Assembly: GCF_000687875.1 (NCBI RefSeq)
Contig: NZ_JHYG01000004.1
Coordinates: 62,001 to 126,000 of the forward strand
Direction: 5' to 3'
Length of the DNA: 64,000 bases
From: Acidocella facilis ATCC 35904
GTDB taxonomy: Bacteria > Pseudomonadota > Alphaproteobacteria > Acetobacterales > Acetobacteraceae
This document shows, piece after piece, positions 55,848 through 64,000 of the stretch. How positions within the stretch are numbered: position 1 is the stretch's first letter; the number at the start of each line of letters is the position of its first letter. Under the pieces are notes generated by a model. It had not been told where the DNA came from. It saw nothing but the letters and a program-made list of their open reading frames with translations, and made no database searches. Both the position numbers and the translations under genes were made by a program.

Positions 55848-57041
55848 TCAGGCCGAAATTAACGCCTCTCGCAAACACGCGAAGGTGTGCGCCCGGCCGT
55901 AATGCGCCGCCACATAGGCCAGGGCCGGCTCGGGCGGGGGCGGCGGGGCGATATGGCGCAGGATCGCCACGGCGAAATCTGCCGCGCCGGTGGCCGGGAT
56001 GAAGGGCGCGGCATCGTCCCGCGCGAACCCCTCCAGCGCCGCCGGGGTGGCGATGGTGACCAGCCCGTGCCGGGCATAATCCAGCATCTTGATCTTCAGC
56101 CCCGACCCGGCCCGCAACGGCGCGATGGCGAGCGCCGCCCGGTGCAGCAGCGGGGCGAGCTTCGCCACCCGTCCCAGCGCCTTCACCCCCTCGGGCAGCG
56201 CCCGCAGCGCCGGCCCGCAATCGCCGATCAGATCCAGCGTGATCCCCTGGCCCCGTAGCCCCGGCCAGATCTCGCTCAGAAACCAGCGCAGCCCGTCCAG
56301 ATTGGGCAAAGTGTCGCTGCCGATGAACACCAGCCGGCCCGGCAGCCGCATTTGTCCGGCCGGGGGCGGGCAGGGCAGGGCCGGCATCGGCGCGGTGAGG
56401 ATATCGGCGCCGGGGCACATCTGGCGCAAAATCGCCGCCTCCTCGGGCTGGATCGCGGTGATATGCCGGGCGCGGGCCAACAGCTCGGTTTCGCGCTGCC
56501 GGGTCAGCCCCTCCGGGCGCACCTTGTAGCCGGCCAGCCTCAGCGCCTCGGCACGGCGATGGAACAGGTCATGGGTGATCAGCAGGTTGTTCACCTGCCG
56601 CAGCTCGGGGGCTGCCAGCAAAGCGGCCCGGAAGATGGTGTCGATCAGCACCGCCTCGGGCTGCAGCCGGGCGATGGCGGCCGCACACCAGCGCAGATCC
56701 GCCGCACTGGCGAAGCTGCCCAGAACCGCATCCGCCCGGTTGCGCCGGGCCCGCAAAGTCTGGGCCAGTCGCCTCGGCAGGGCGCGCAGCCCCAGCCGGG
56801 CGGTGGCCTGGGCCAGCCCGGGCAGGGTGGCGGGCCATGCCAGCCGGCCATAGCGGCGCAGCCCTGGGCCGTCCACCCGCATCCCGTCCAGCCAGGCCAA
56901 CGGCGAAGCCAGCCGCGCGCCGGTGAGCAGGATGGTCACATCCCGCCCCTCGGCCCGCAGCCAGTCCAGAATTTCATAATTGAGCGCCAGATGCCCGGCG
57001 GCGCCTGGTCTGGGCAGTTCGTCAGTGACGAAAACGATCAA
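55848..57041 (-). CDS. GT4-type glycosyltransferase
   Basis: A 397-residue retaining glycosyltransferase of GT-B fold. The N-terminal domain starts IVFVTDELPRPGAAGHLALN. The donor domain has GRLVFIGSDTLPNLDGLRWFL, IGDCGPALRALP and the signature LRAGSGLKIKMLDYARHG. The acceptor is unknown; no other polysaccharide gene is adjacent. The EAL gene lies 101 bases downstream on the same strand. Confidence 0.88.
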   Translation of the reverse strand: MIVFVTDELPRPGAAGHLALNYEILDWLRAEGRDVTILLTGARLASPLAWLDGMRVDGPGLRRYGRLAWPATLPGLAQATARLGLRALPRRLAQTLRARRNRADAVLGSFASAADLRWCAAAIARLQPEAVLIDTIFRAALLAAPELRQVNNLLITHDLFHRRAEALRLAGYKVRPEGLTRQRETELLARARHITAIQPEEAAILRQMCPGADILTAPMPALPCPPPAGQMRLPGRLVFIGSDTLPNLDGLRWFLSEIWPGLRGQGITLDLIGDCGPALRALPEGVKALGRVAKLAPLLHRAALAIAPLRAGSGLKIKMLDYARHGLVTIATPAALEGFARDDAAPFIPATGAADFAVAILRHIAPPPPPEPALAYVAAHYGRAHTFACLREALISA

Positions 57042-57089
57042 GGGCGGGCGCGGTCACGGATGGCGATCACCTGCCTTTGCGTCACGCGG

Positions 57090-57425
57090 TCAGGCCGCGT
57101 TCTGGGTGACACCCTTTTCGGTGAGCAGTGTCTGCAGCTCGCCGCTCTGATACATCTCGGTGACGATGTCGCAGCCGCCGATGAACTCACCCTTCACGTA
57201 AAGCTGCGGGATGGTCGGCCAGTTGGAGAATTGCTTGATCCCGTCGCGGATCTCGGGGTCTTCCAGCACATTCACCGAAGAGAAGGCGACGCCGGCATGC
57301 TTCAGGATCTGCACGACGCGGGCGGAGAAGCCGCATTGCGGGAAGAGCGGGGTGCCCTTCATGAATAGCATGACCGGGGCGCTGTCGATCTGCGCCTGGA
57401 TGGTGGAAAAAACGGGGTTATCCAT
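57090..57425 (-). CDS. grxD: Monothiol glutaredoxin Grx4 type
   Basis: This 111-residue CGFS glutaredoxin carries C31 in FPQCGFSARVVQIL, then WPTIPQLYVKGEFIGGCDI for glutathione binding. CGFS glutaredoxins bind a shared [2Fe-2S] cluster with BolA proteins, and bolA lies 14 bases upstream. The pair sits after purL, a common alphaproteobacterial arrangement. Confidence 0.95.
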   Translation of the reverse strand: MDNPVFSTIQAQIDSAPVMLFMKGTPLFPQCGFSARVVQILKHAGVAFSSVNVLEDPEIRDGIKQFSNWPTIPQLYVKGEFIGGCDIVTEMYQSGELQTLLTEKGVTQNAA

Positions 57426-57439
57426 GGGGTATTTGGTCC

Positions 57440-57673
57440 TTATTCCGGGGCCGCTGTCTGCAGCGCCAGGGCATGAAGTTCACCGCCCATGCGCCCTTGC
57501 AGGGCGGCGTAAACCATCTGGTGCTGGCGCACCCGGGGCACGCCCCGGAACGCCTCGGACACCACATAGGCGGCATAATGGTCGTTATCTCCCGCCAGAT
57601 CCTCGATCCGGATCGTGGCGTCAGGGAAGGCGGCCTTGATCAAAGCTTCGATCTCACCCGCGGGCATGGCCAT
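57440..57673 (-). CDS. bolA: BolA family protein
   Basis: A 77-residue BolA-fold protein with EIEALIKAAFPDATIRIEDL and the conserved FRGVPRVRQHQMVYAALQGRM (key histidine H53). It partners the adjacent monothiol glutaredoxin in iron-sulfur trafficking or iron regulation. It lies 16 bases after the purL stop. A second ATG (MPAGE) two codons later is an alternative start. Confidence 0.94.
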   Translation of the reverse strand: MAMPAGEIEALIKAAFPDATIRIEDLAGDNDHYAAYVVSEAFRGVPRVRQHQMVYAALQGRMGGELHALALQTAAPE

Positions 57674-57689
57674 CTATTAAAACCCTTTT

Positions 57690-59858
57690 TCAGGCGAACC
57701 AGCGAGGGAAGAACCCCTCATGGGCATCGCGCAATTGAGGCAGAGATATGGCAAGGCCATCCGGCAGAGTCAATTTTTTCTCTTCCGACGACGCGCCGAT
57801 ATGCTGTGCCGGAATACCGGCGGCGGCGGCGGCGGCCAGCACCGCGCTCGCATCGCGCACGGCCAGCACATAGCGGCCCTGGTCCTCGCCATACCAATAT
57901 TCAGCCGCCCCGGCGCCGGTCAGCGCCGCGCCGCAATCCCCGGCCAGCGCCATTTCCGCCACGGTGACGAGCAAGCCGCCATCGGAGACGTCATGGCAGG
58001 CGGCCACGGCGCCGGCGAGGATTTGCCCGCGCACGAAATCGCCATTGCGCCGCTCCACCGCCAGATCCACCGGCGGCGGCGCGCCCTCCTCGCGGCCGAG
58101 AATTTCGCGCAGATAGAGCGAGCGCCCCAGCTCGCCCTTGGTCTCGCCGATGACCAGCAAGGTGAGGTCGGGGCTGAGCCCATAGCCCACCGCCAAAGCC
58201 GCATCCTCGATCACGCCGACCGCGCCGATGGCCGGCGTGGGCAGGATCGGGCGGCCCTCGGTCTCGTTGTAAAGCGAGACATTGCCGGAGACGACCGGGA
58301 AATCCAGCGCCGTGCAGGCCGCCGCCATGCCTTTGATGGCGCTGGCGAACTGGCCCATGATCTCGGGCTTTTCCGGATTGCCGAAATTCATGTTGTCGGT
58401 CACCGCCAGCGGCTTCGCGCCGGTCGCGGTGATGTTGCGCCAGGCCTCGGCCACCGCCTGGGCGCCGCCCATTTCCGCATCCGCCACGCAATAGCGCGGG
58501 GTCACGTCCGTGGTGATGGCCAAAGCGCGCTTGGAGCCCTCCAGCCGGACGATGGCGGCATCGGCCTGGGCCGGGCGCTTCACTGTCTGCCCGCCGACCG
58601 AGCTGTCATACTGGTCGAAAATCCAGCGGCGCGAGCACAGATCCGGCGAGCCGATCAGCTTCAGCAGCGCCTGATCCAAAGGCGCATGCGCCTCGATCGG
58701 CGGCAGCTTCGCGGGCTTGGGGGTTTCCGCGATCGGCCGGCGATAAAGCGGGGCCTCATCGGCCAGCGGGGCGAGCAGAATATCCGCCTCGACCACGCCC
58801 TGATGCTTGACCACGATGCGTCCGGTATCGGTGATATGGCCGATGACGGCGTAATCCAGATCCCATTTCTCGATGATGGCGCGGGCCATGTCCGAGCGCT
58901 CGGGCTTGAGCACCAGCAGCATGCGCTCCTGGCTCTCGGAGAGCATCATCTCATAGGCGCTCATGCCGGTCTCGCGCTGCGGCACATCGTCCAGATTCAG
59001 CTCGATGCCGACCCCGCCCTTGCCCGCCATCTCGACGGAGGAGGAGGTGAGGCCGGCCGCACCCATATCCTGGATCGCGACGATCGCGTCCGTCTGCATC
59101 AGCTCCAGGCAGGCCTCGATGAGCAGCTTCTCGGTGAACGGATCGCCGACCTGCACGGTCGGGCGCTTATCCTCGGAGGCCGCGTCAAACTCGGTGCTCG
59201 CCATGGTGGCGCCATGGATGCCGTCACGCCCGGTCTTGGAGCCGACATAGACCACCGGATTGCCGACACCTGCGGCGGCGGAGAGGAAGATCTTGTCCTG
59301 ATGCGCGATGCCGACGGTCATCGCATTCACCAGCGGGTTGCCGTTATAGGCCGGGTGGAAATTCACCTCGCCGCCCACGGTCGGCACGCCGACGCAATTG
59401 CCGTAGCCGCCAATGCCGCGCACCACGCCATCCACCACGCGCTTGGTCACCGGCAGCGCCGGGTCGCCAAAGCGCAGCGCGTTGAGGTTGGCAATCGGCC
59501 GCGCCCCCATGGTGAACACGTCGCGCAGAATGCCGCCCACACCGGTCGCCGCACCCTGATAGGGCTCGATGAAGCTGGGATGGTTATGCGACTCCATCTT
59601 GAAGATCGCCGCCAGCCCTTCGCCGATATCGATCACGCCGGCATTCTCGCCGGGGCCGTGAATGACCCAGGGCGCCTTGGTCGGCAGCTCCTTCAGCCAG
59701 ACCCGGGAAGATTTATAGGAGCAATGCTCGGACCACATCACCGAGAAGATGCCAAGCTCGGTGAGGGTGGGGGTGCGGCCCATGATCTCCAGCACCTTGC
59801 CCCATTCCTCGGCATTGAGCCCGAAGGATTTGGCGAGCGTTTCATTAATTTCAGTCAT
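57690..59858 (-). CDS. purL: Phosphoribosylformylglycinamidine synthase subunit PurL
   Basis: The small (722-residue) PurL, which works as a complex with PurQ and PurS, converts FGAR to FGAM in purine synthesis. Motifs: [15 protein letters not shown] at the N-terminus, [35 protein letters not shown], and [14 protein letters not shown]. Separate purQ and purS genes in this window confirm the three-subunit type. It overlaps purQ by four bases. Confidence 0.97.
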   Translation of the reverse strand: MTEINETLAKSFGLNAEEWGKVLEIMGRTPTLTELGIFSVMWSEHCSYKSSRVWLKELPTKAPWVIHGPGENAGVIDIGEGLAAIFKMESHNHPSFIEPYQGAATGVGGILRDVFTMGARPIANLNALRFGDPALPVTKRVVDGVVRGIGGYGNCVGVPTVGGEVNFHPAYNGNPLVNAMTVGIAHQDKIFLSAAAGVGNPVVYVGSKTGRDGIHGATMASTEFDAASEDKRPTVQVGDPFTEKLLIEACLELMQTDAIVAIQDMGAAGLTSSSVEMAGKGGVGIELNLDDVPQRETGMSAYEMMLSESQERMLLVLKPERSDMARAIIEKWDLDYAVIGHITDTGRIVVKHQGVVEADILLAPLADEAPLYRRPIAETPKPAKLPPIEAHAPLDQALLKLIGSPDLCSRRWIFDQYDSSVGGQTVKRPAQADAAIVRLEGSKRALAITTDVTPRYCVADAEMGGAQAVAEAWRNITATGAKPLAVTDNMNFGNPEKPEIMGQFASAIKGMAAACTALDFPVVSGNVSLYNETEGRPILPTPAIGAVGVIEDAALAVGYGLSPDLTLLVIGETKGELGRSLYLREILGREEGAPPPVDLAVERRNGDFVRGQILAGAVAACHDVSDGGLLVTVAEMALAGDCGAALTGAGAAEYWYGEDQGRYVLAVRDASAVLAAAAAAGIPAQHIGASSEEKKLTLPDGLAISLPQLRDAHEGFFPRWFA

Positions 59859-60517
59859 GCGGCCGCCAGGGAGTCAAAGAGGGGTTTGCCGTCGATGCCG
59901 CCCATCAGCGGGTCGACGAGGTTTTCCGGGTGGGGCATCAGCCCCAGCACCCGCAGGTTCGGGGAGAAAATCCCCGCGATGCGGCGTGCCGAGCCGTTGC
60001 GGTTTTGGTCCGCATAGCGGAAGGCGACGAGGTTTTCGCCTTCCAGCCGGTCGAGCGTCGCCTCATCCGCGGTGTAATTGCCATCGCCATGCGCCATCGG
60101 CGCGCGGAACACCGCCCCTTTGTCCCATTTCGAGGTGAACACGGTATCGGCGCGCTCGACCTTCAGCATGGTGTCCATGGAGAGGAAGCGAAGCCCGGCA
60201 TTGCGCAGCAGCGCGCCGGGCAGCAGCCCGGCCTCGGTGATGATCTGGAAGCCGTTGCAGACGCCCAGAACATAGCCGCCGCGCTCGGCATGGGCCTTCA
60301 CCGCGCGCATGATCGGGCTTTGCGCCGCCATCGCGCCGCAGCGCAGATAATCCCCGAAGGAGAAGCCGCCGGGCAGGATCACGAGGTCGGTGCCGGCGGG
60401 CAGCTCCGTGTCCTTGTGCCAGACGATCGCCGGTTCACGGCCAAAGCTCTGGCGCACGGCCAGGATCATGTCGCGTTCCCGGTTGATGCCGGGGAACAGA
60501 AGGATGGCGGCTTGCAT
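59855..60517 (-). CDS. purQ: Phosphoribosylformylglycinamidine synthase glutaminase subunit PurQ
   Basis: The class I glutamine amidotransferase that gives ammonia to PurL. The nucleophile is in [20 protein letters not shown], the start has [14 protein letters not shown], and the catalytic dyad is in GLMPHPENL. The protein is 220 residues. ATGA overlap with purL. A family 1 repeat and a channel gene separate it from purS. Confidence 0.97.
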   Translation of the reverse strand: MQAAILLFPGINRERDMILAVRQSFGREPAIVWHKDTELPAGTDLVILPGGFSFGDYLRCGAMAAQSPIMRAVKAHAERGGYVLGVCNGFQIITEAGLLPGALLRNAGLRFLSMDTMLKVERADTVFTSKWDKGAVFRAPMAHGDGNYTADEATLDRLEGENLVAFRYADQNRNGSARRIAGIFSPNLRVLGLMPHPENLVDPLMGGIDGKPLFDSLAAA

Positions 60518-60601
60518 GGGGGGCTAATGCCGGAACTGGCGCGGCCAAGCAAGGCGGTTTGGCTCAGGGCGCCCGTGCAAAGACCCCTTAAATAAAATGC
60601 C

Positions 60602-60735
60602 AAAAGTTTTTGGGGGTGTGGGGACTTTTTGAAAAAAGTCCCCACGAACGTCTGGGGTGGCGGCAACGACGTTGCCACCACCCCGAACGTTTCCGCCCCT
60701 TTTTTGAAAAAAAGGGGCGGCCCCAAAAAACTTTT
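60602..60735. repeat. Cloverleaf-like composite palindrome (family 1, locus 5)
   Basis: Outer pairing AAAAGTTTTTGGGG with CCCCAAAAAACTTTT. H1 (60618-60645) is GTGGGGAC-T5-G-A6-GTCCCCAC. The middle arm is TGGGGTGG and GGCAACG with CGTTGCC and CCACCCC. H3 (60693-60720) is CCGCCCC-T6-G-A7-GGGGCGG, a different stem from locus 4 but fully paired. It lies between the channel gene end and the purQ start. Confidence 0.88.
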
Positions 60736-60757
60736 ATAAATTTTTCAAAGGTTTGTT

Positions 60758-62002
60758 TTAGGCAGGCCGCGCGCCCACATCCAGCAGACGCTCCACCAGC
60801 GTGTTGCCGTCAATCTTCTCCTCCGTCAGCGCCATCGCCAGCACCTCGCCGCCAAACACGTTCGGCGCCAAAATCATATCCGGCTGCACCCGGCGCACCC
60901 GCTCCAGATTCTTCCGGCTGCTCACCGCCGCAACCTTCTTCGCCTCGCACCCCATCTCGCGCAGCGCCAGAATCACGAACGCATTCTCCGCATCGTCCGG
61001 CGACAGGGCGAGCACCGCATGCGCCGTCTCCGCCCCGGCGCGGCGCAGCACGTCCAGCTCCGTGGCGTCGCCATGCACCATCTCGGCCGCGCCGAAATCC
61101 TCATCCTCATCGGTGATGACAACCACGGCTTTATCCCGCGCCAGCAATTCCCGCGCGGTGTTATGCGCCAGCGCGCCCGAGCCGGCGATGATGTAATGAT
61201 TCACCCGTTTCATGCGCTTCCTCTGATGTGGGTCGATGATGCGGCTCAGCCGCCCCTGCACCAGCGGCCCGACCACGGCGCTGAGCGAGGTGACGAAGAC
61301 GGTGATGCCCACCACGATCAGCGACATCACAAACAGCCTGGCCTCGTCGCTCTTGGGCAGAATATCGCCATAGCCGACGGTGGACATGGTGACGATGGTG
61401 AAATAGGCGGCCTGCTGAATATCCAGGATCGGCGGCGCGAAGCCCTGGCCCAAGATCAGCGAACCCAGCACGCCATAGGTGATCAGCAGCAGCGTCGCGG
61501 CGACGGCGAACAGCGTGCCGGCGGCCAGCGAGGAGCGCTGAAAACTGCGCCCGGCGGCGGAGAGGATGATGAAAACCGTGCCGATATACAGCACCGGCGG
61601 CGAATACCAGGCATCATGGCTGTAGCCGATGGCCAGCGCCCCCTGCGCCAGCGCCATCAGCAGCGCCGCGATCCAGGCCAGGCGCGAGCGCAGCAGCAAC
61701 CCGACCGCCACGAAAATCTGCAACACCCCGATGATGGTGCTGGGCACGCCCTGCAGGATCAGCGCCGGCACCTTGGCATCCAGCGGATGCAACGCATCGA
61801 ACAGGCCGGAGAGCTGCAGATGCAGATATTCGGACAGGTAGCGCCGGATCGCCGGCTGCAGCGCGATCATCCCCGCCGCCCCCACCGCCAGCCCCAGCGG
61901 GATCTGCGGGAACCAGAGATCCAGCCGCATCTTGCGGTAGAGCCGCAGCAGCAACCGCCGCAACGCTGCCAGGCCAGCCCGCAGCCGCGGCATCAGCCGC
62001 AC
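60758..62002 (-). CDS. Kch-type potassium channel with RCK (TrkA-N) domain
   Basis: The 414-residue protein has several membrane segments, with the pore helix and the selectivity filter TVGYGD at residues 208-213 (FTIVTMSTVGYGDILP). A cytoplasmic RCK/TrkA-N domain follows (YIIAGSGALAHNTARELL, VVVITDEDEDFGAAEMVHGDATE). This matches the E. coli Kch layout. It interrupts the purine gene block. Confidence 0.93.
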   Translation of the reverse strand: MRLMPRLRAGLAALRRLLLRLYRKMRLDLWFPQIPLGLAVGAAGMIALQPAIRRYLSEYLHLQLSGLFDALHPLDAKVPALILQGVPSTIIGVLQIFVAVGLLLRSRLAWIAALLMALAQGALAIGYSHDAWYSPPVLYIGTVFIILSAAGRSFQRSSLAAGTLFAVAATLLLITYGVLGSLILGQGFAPPILDIQQAAYFTIVTMSTVGYGDILPKSDEARLFVMSLIVVGITVFVTSLSAVVGPLVQGRLSRIIDPHQRKRMKRVNHYIIAGSGALAHNTARELLARDKAVVVITDEDEDFGAAEMVHGDATELDVLRRAGAETAHAVLALSPDDAENAFVILALREMGCEAKKVAAVSSRKNLERVRRVQPDMILAPNVFGGEVLAMALTEEKIDGNTLVERLLDVGARPA

Positions 62003-62013
62003 CGCGCGGATAT

Positions 62014-62040
62014 GAAAAAAGGGGCAGACATGCCCCTTTA
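62014..62040 (-). terminator. Terminator after purS
   Basis: On the minus strand AAGGGGCA pairs with TGCCCCTT around TGTC and runs into six T. It separates purC-purS from the channel gene, whose ATG starts 12 bases beyond. Confidence 0.85.
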
Positions 62041-62081
62041 AGTGCAGAGCCAGGGCGCGGAAGTAAAGCGCCCTGCCCGAA

Positions 62082-62324
62082 TCAGGCCGCGATTTCGACC
62101 TTGAAGCTCTCGATCACGGTATTGGCCAGCAGCTTGCGGGCCATATCTTCGGCCTGGGTCTTAGCCTTGGCGGCATCCGTCTCGGTCAGCTCCAGCTCGA
62201 TGATCTTGCCCATGCGCACCTCGCCCACCTGGTCAAAGCCCAGATTATTCAGCGCATGGCCAATGGCCTTGCCCTGCGGGTCAAGCACGCCGTTTTTCAG
62301 CATGATGGTGACAATGGCCTTCAT
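62082..62324 (-). CDS. purS: Phosphoribosylformylglycinamidine synthase subunit PurS
   Basis: The 80-residue structural subunit of the FGAM synthase complex. Typical pattern: VTIMLKNGVLDPQGKAIGHAL, VGEVRMGKIIELEL, and a terminal LLANTVIESFKVEI. It lies about 50 bases downstream of purC. Confidence 0.96.
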   Translation of the reverse strand: MKAIVTIMLKNGVLDPQGKAIGHALNNLGFDQVGEVRMGKIIELELTETDAAKAKTQAEDMARKLLANTVIESFKVEIAA

Positions 62325-62374
62325 CTATCACAAAACCTTTTTATCAATTGCTGCGGATCGTTCGGATGCAATTA

Positions 62375-63139
62375 TTATTGCATCGTCTCCGGGCCCTTCA
62401 TGTCCCGGGAGCCGGCTTCGGGGAGGATGCCCAGGCGGCGGGCGACTTCCTGATAGGCTTCCTCGATCTTGCCGAGGTCGCGGCGGAAGCGGTCCTTGTC
62501 CATCTTCTCGTTGGTCTTGGCATCCCAGAGGCGGCAATTATCCGGGCTGATCTCGTCCGCCAGGACCACGCGCATCTCGTCATTCTCGTAGAGACGGCCG
62601 AATTCCAGTTTGAAATCCACCAGCGTGATGCCGACGCCGAGGAACAGCCCGGTGAGGAAATCATTGATGCGCAGGGTGAGATGGACGATGTCGTCCATGT
62701 CCGGCGGGGTCGCCCAGCCGAAGGCGGTGATATGCTCCTCGGCCACCATCGGGTCGTTCAGCGAATCGTTCTTATAATAATACTCAACGATCGAGCGCGG
62801 CAGGCGCGTACCTTCCGGGATGCCCAGGCGCTGGGCGATGGAGCCGGCGGCGATGTTGCGCACCACCACCTCGATCGGGATGATCTCGACTTCCTTGATC
62901 AGCTGCTCGCGCATGTTCAGGCGGCGGATGAAGTGGGTGGGGACGTTGATCTCCGCCAGCTTCGTCATCAGGAATTCGCTGATCCGGTTGTTCAGCACGC
63001 CCTTGCCGGTGATCGTGCCCTTCTTCTGGGCATTGAACGCGGTGGCGTCGTCCTTGAAATATTGCACGAGGGTGCCGGGCTCGGGGCCCTCGAACAGGAT
63101 CTTTGCTTTGCCCTCATAGAGCTGGCGGCGGCGGGCCAT
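62375..63139 (-). CDS. purC: Phosphoribosylaminoimidazole-succinocarboxamide synthase
   Basis: SAICAR synthase joins aspartate to CAIR in purine synthesis. Motifs: [60 protein letters not shown] and [11 protein letters not shown]. The length of 254 residues is typical. It is the first gene of the minus-strand purine block. Confidence 0.96.
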   Translation of the reverse strand: MARRRQLYEGKAKILFEGPEPGTLVQYFKDDATAFNAQKKGTITGKGVLNNRISEFLMTKLAEINVPTHFIRRLNMREQLIKEVEIIPIEVVVRNIAAGSIAQRLGIPEGTRLPRSIVEYYYKNDSLNDPMVAEEHITAFGWATPPDMDDIVHLTLRINDFLTGLFLGVGITLVDFKLEFGRLYENDEMRVVLADEISPDNCRLWDAKTNEKMDKDRFRRDLGKIEEAYQEVARRLGILPEAGSRDMKGPETMQ

Positions 63140-63275
63140 GGCGGAACAACCTTCGAAATTAACGGAGCCGGTCTATACCAAGGGTGCCCCCGGAATACCA
63201 TGGGGGGCCAAGCATGGGCGCCAAGACCCTGGCCGGGCTGCGCGAAAGGGCGGGTCAGGCTATCTGACTTTAACC

Positions 63276-64000
63276 ATGGAAACGCCCGAAACCTTCCCGA
63301 TCAACCGGGCCGCCTTCTGCGGTCTTCTGGCCATGTTCGTCAGCATCGGCGTGGCCCGGTTCGGCTTCGCGCCGATCGTCCCGGCGCTGGCGAAGGCACA
63401 TTGGTACAGCGCGGCCGCCGCCTTCTGGCTGGGGGCGGCGAATCTGGCCGGCTATTTCATCGGCGCGGCGGTGATGCGGGTCTGGCGGCGCCCCTTCGCG
63501 GCGAAGCCGGCGGTGCTGGGCTTCATGGGGCTGACCGCCTTGTCCATCCTGGCTTCGGCGCTGAACTGGGGCTGGCTCTGGTTCGGGGCCTGGCGGCTGC
63601 TCTCTGGCATCACCGGCGGGATTTTGATGGTGCTGATGGCCGCCGCCGTGGTCGGCCGGGCGCCGGCCCGGGCTCGCGGCAAGGTCTCGGGCATCACCTT
63701 CGCCGGGATGGGGGCGGGCACGGCCTTCAGCGCCATTCTGCTGCCGCTGCTGCTGGCGCGCGGGCTGGTCTGCACCTGGATCGTGCTGGGCGTTGTCAGT
63801 GTCGCGGCGACCTTGGCGGTGGCGCTGATGATGCCGCCAGCGCGGATCACCCCGCCGCCGCGCCATGCCGCGAACGGGCTGCCGCCGCGGGTGGTGCTGC
63901 TGATGATCACCGCCTATGCGCTCTCGGCCTTGGGCTTCGTGCCGCATATGCTGTTCCTCTCCAGCTTCGCGGCTTTGGGGCTTGGGCGCGGCGTGGCGGC
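63276..64000 (+). CDS. YbfB/YjiJ family MFS transporter, truncated by window end
   Basis: The frame is open from an ATG at 63276 to the right edge (241 codons). The product begins METPETFPINRAAFCG and then LLAMFVSIGVARFGFAPIVPAL, the mark of the YbfB/YjiJ group. At least six membrane segments follow, with GWRLLSG-like AWRLLSGITGGIL. It points away from purC. Substrate unknown. Confidence 0.88.
   Translation, partial: METPETFPINRAAFCGLLAMFVSIGVARFGFAPIVPALAKAHWYSAAAAFWLGAANLAGYFIGAAVMRVWRRPFAAKPAVLGFMGLTALSILASALNWGWLWFGAWRLLSGITGGILMVLMAAAVVGRAPARARGKVSGITFAGMGAGTAFSAILLPLLLARGLVCTWIVLGVVSVAATLAVALMMPPARITPPPRHAANGLPPRVVLLMITAYALSALGFVPHMLFLSSFAALGLGRGVA

Noticed and set aside
57720-60017. 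A 765-codon plus-strand frame opposite purL and purQ
   Set aside because: Antisense shadow of two certain purine genes; composition is typical of such shadows.
33231-60735. Family 1 repeats as a CRISPR array or insertion sequence
   Set aside because: Copies are dispersed singly and palindromic, without spacers, transposase genes or target site duplications that I can see.

Overview
The window is one contiguous stretch of a GC-rich alphaproteobacterial chromosome. The alphaproteobacterial assignment rests on genes typical of that class: a GcrA cell-cycle regulator, a MipZ division-site ATPase, a YbjN-proC pair, a CheD-containing chemotaxis operon and a purC/purS/purQ/purL-bolA-grxD block. The family is probably Acetobacteraceae (an inference, mainly from the Hint-domain protein and overall gene style). 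There is no rRNA or tRNA gene, CRISPR array, prophage or insertion sequence that I can see. Coding density is very high, and most neighbours in operons overlap by 1-4 bases.

Layout. 1-17642: almost the whole division and cell wall (dcw) cluster on the + strand (rsmH end, ftsL, ftsI, murE, murF, mraY, murD, ftsW, murG, murC, murB, ddl, ftsQ, ftsA, ftsZ), closed by a terminator. 17932-25080: lpxC, eno, a secreted TPR protein on the opposite strand, a YbjN-like gene, proC, prs, a GST and a histidine phosphatase. 25081-31633: a mainly minus-strand block with a 26-residue small protein, xth, lolA, a marR gene behind an AT-rich region, an M17 aminopeptidase, a cold-shock protein, gcrA, an SH3 protein and a MoeB/ThiF enzyme. 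31770-37829: a nitronate monooxygenase-like protein with a C-terminal cysteine cluster, an FMN reductase, a divergent AraC/MFS exporter pair, mipZ and cobA. 37957-46832: a chemotaxis operon (MCP, STAS, cheY, cheA, cheW, cheR, cheB, cheD, an unknown protein, second cheW). Its cheA carries what looks like a 10-base deletion through the ATP-binding N-box. 46911-51289: a hydrolase, then a sulfur module (cysE, cysteine desulfurase, ferredoxin, mnmA) and a 50-residue glycine-rich membrane peptide. 51490-57041: a Hint-domain protein, an SbmA/YddA-type ABC exporter, a DUF3253 protein, an EAL protein lacking most catalytic residues and a GT4 glycosyltransferase. 57090-63139: grxD, bolA, purL, purQ, a Kch-type potassium channel, purS and purC on the minus strand. 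The last gene is a truncated MFS transporter.

Most interesting non-coding content: (1) a family of cloverleaf-like composite palindromes at five intergenic loci, built from hairpins with a T(5-7)-C/G-A(5-7) apex whose GC stems change in a compensated way between copies; (2) a second, bipartite palindrome family (two copies) with conserved TAGAGCAA / TTGCTC ends; (3) GANTC sites, the CcrM methylation motif, immediately upstream of both ftsZ and mipZ, with gcrA in the same window.
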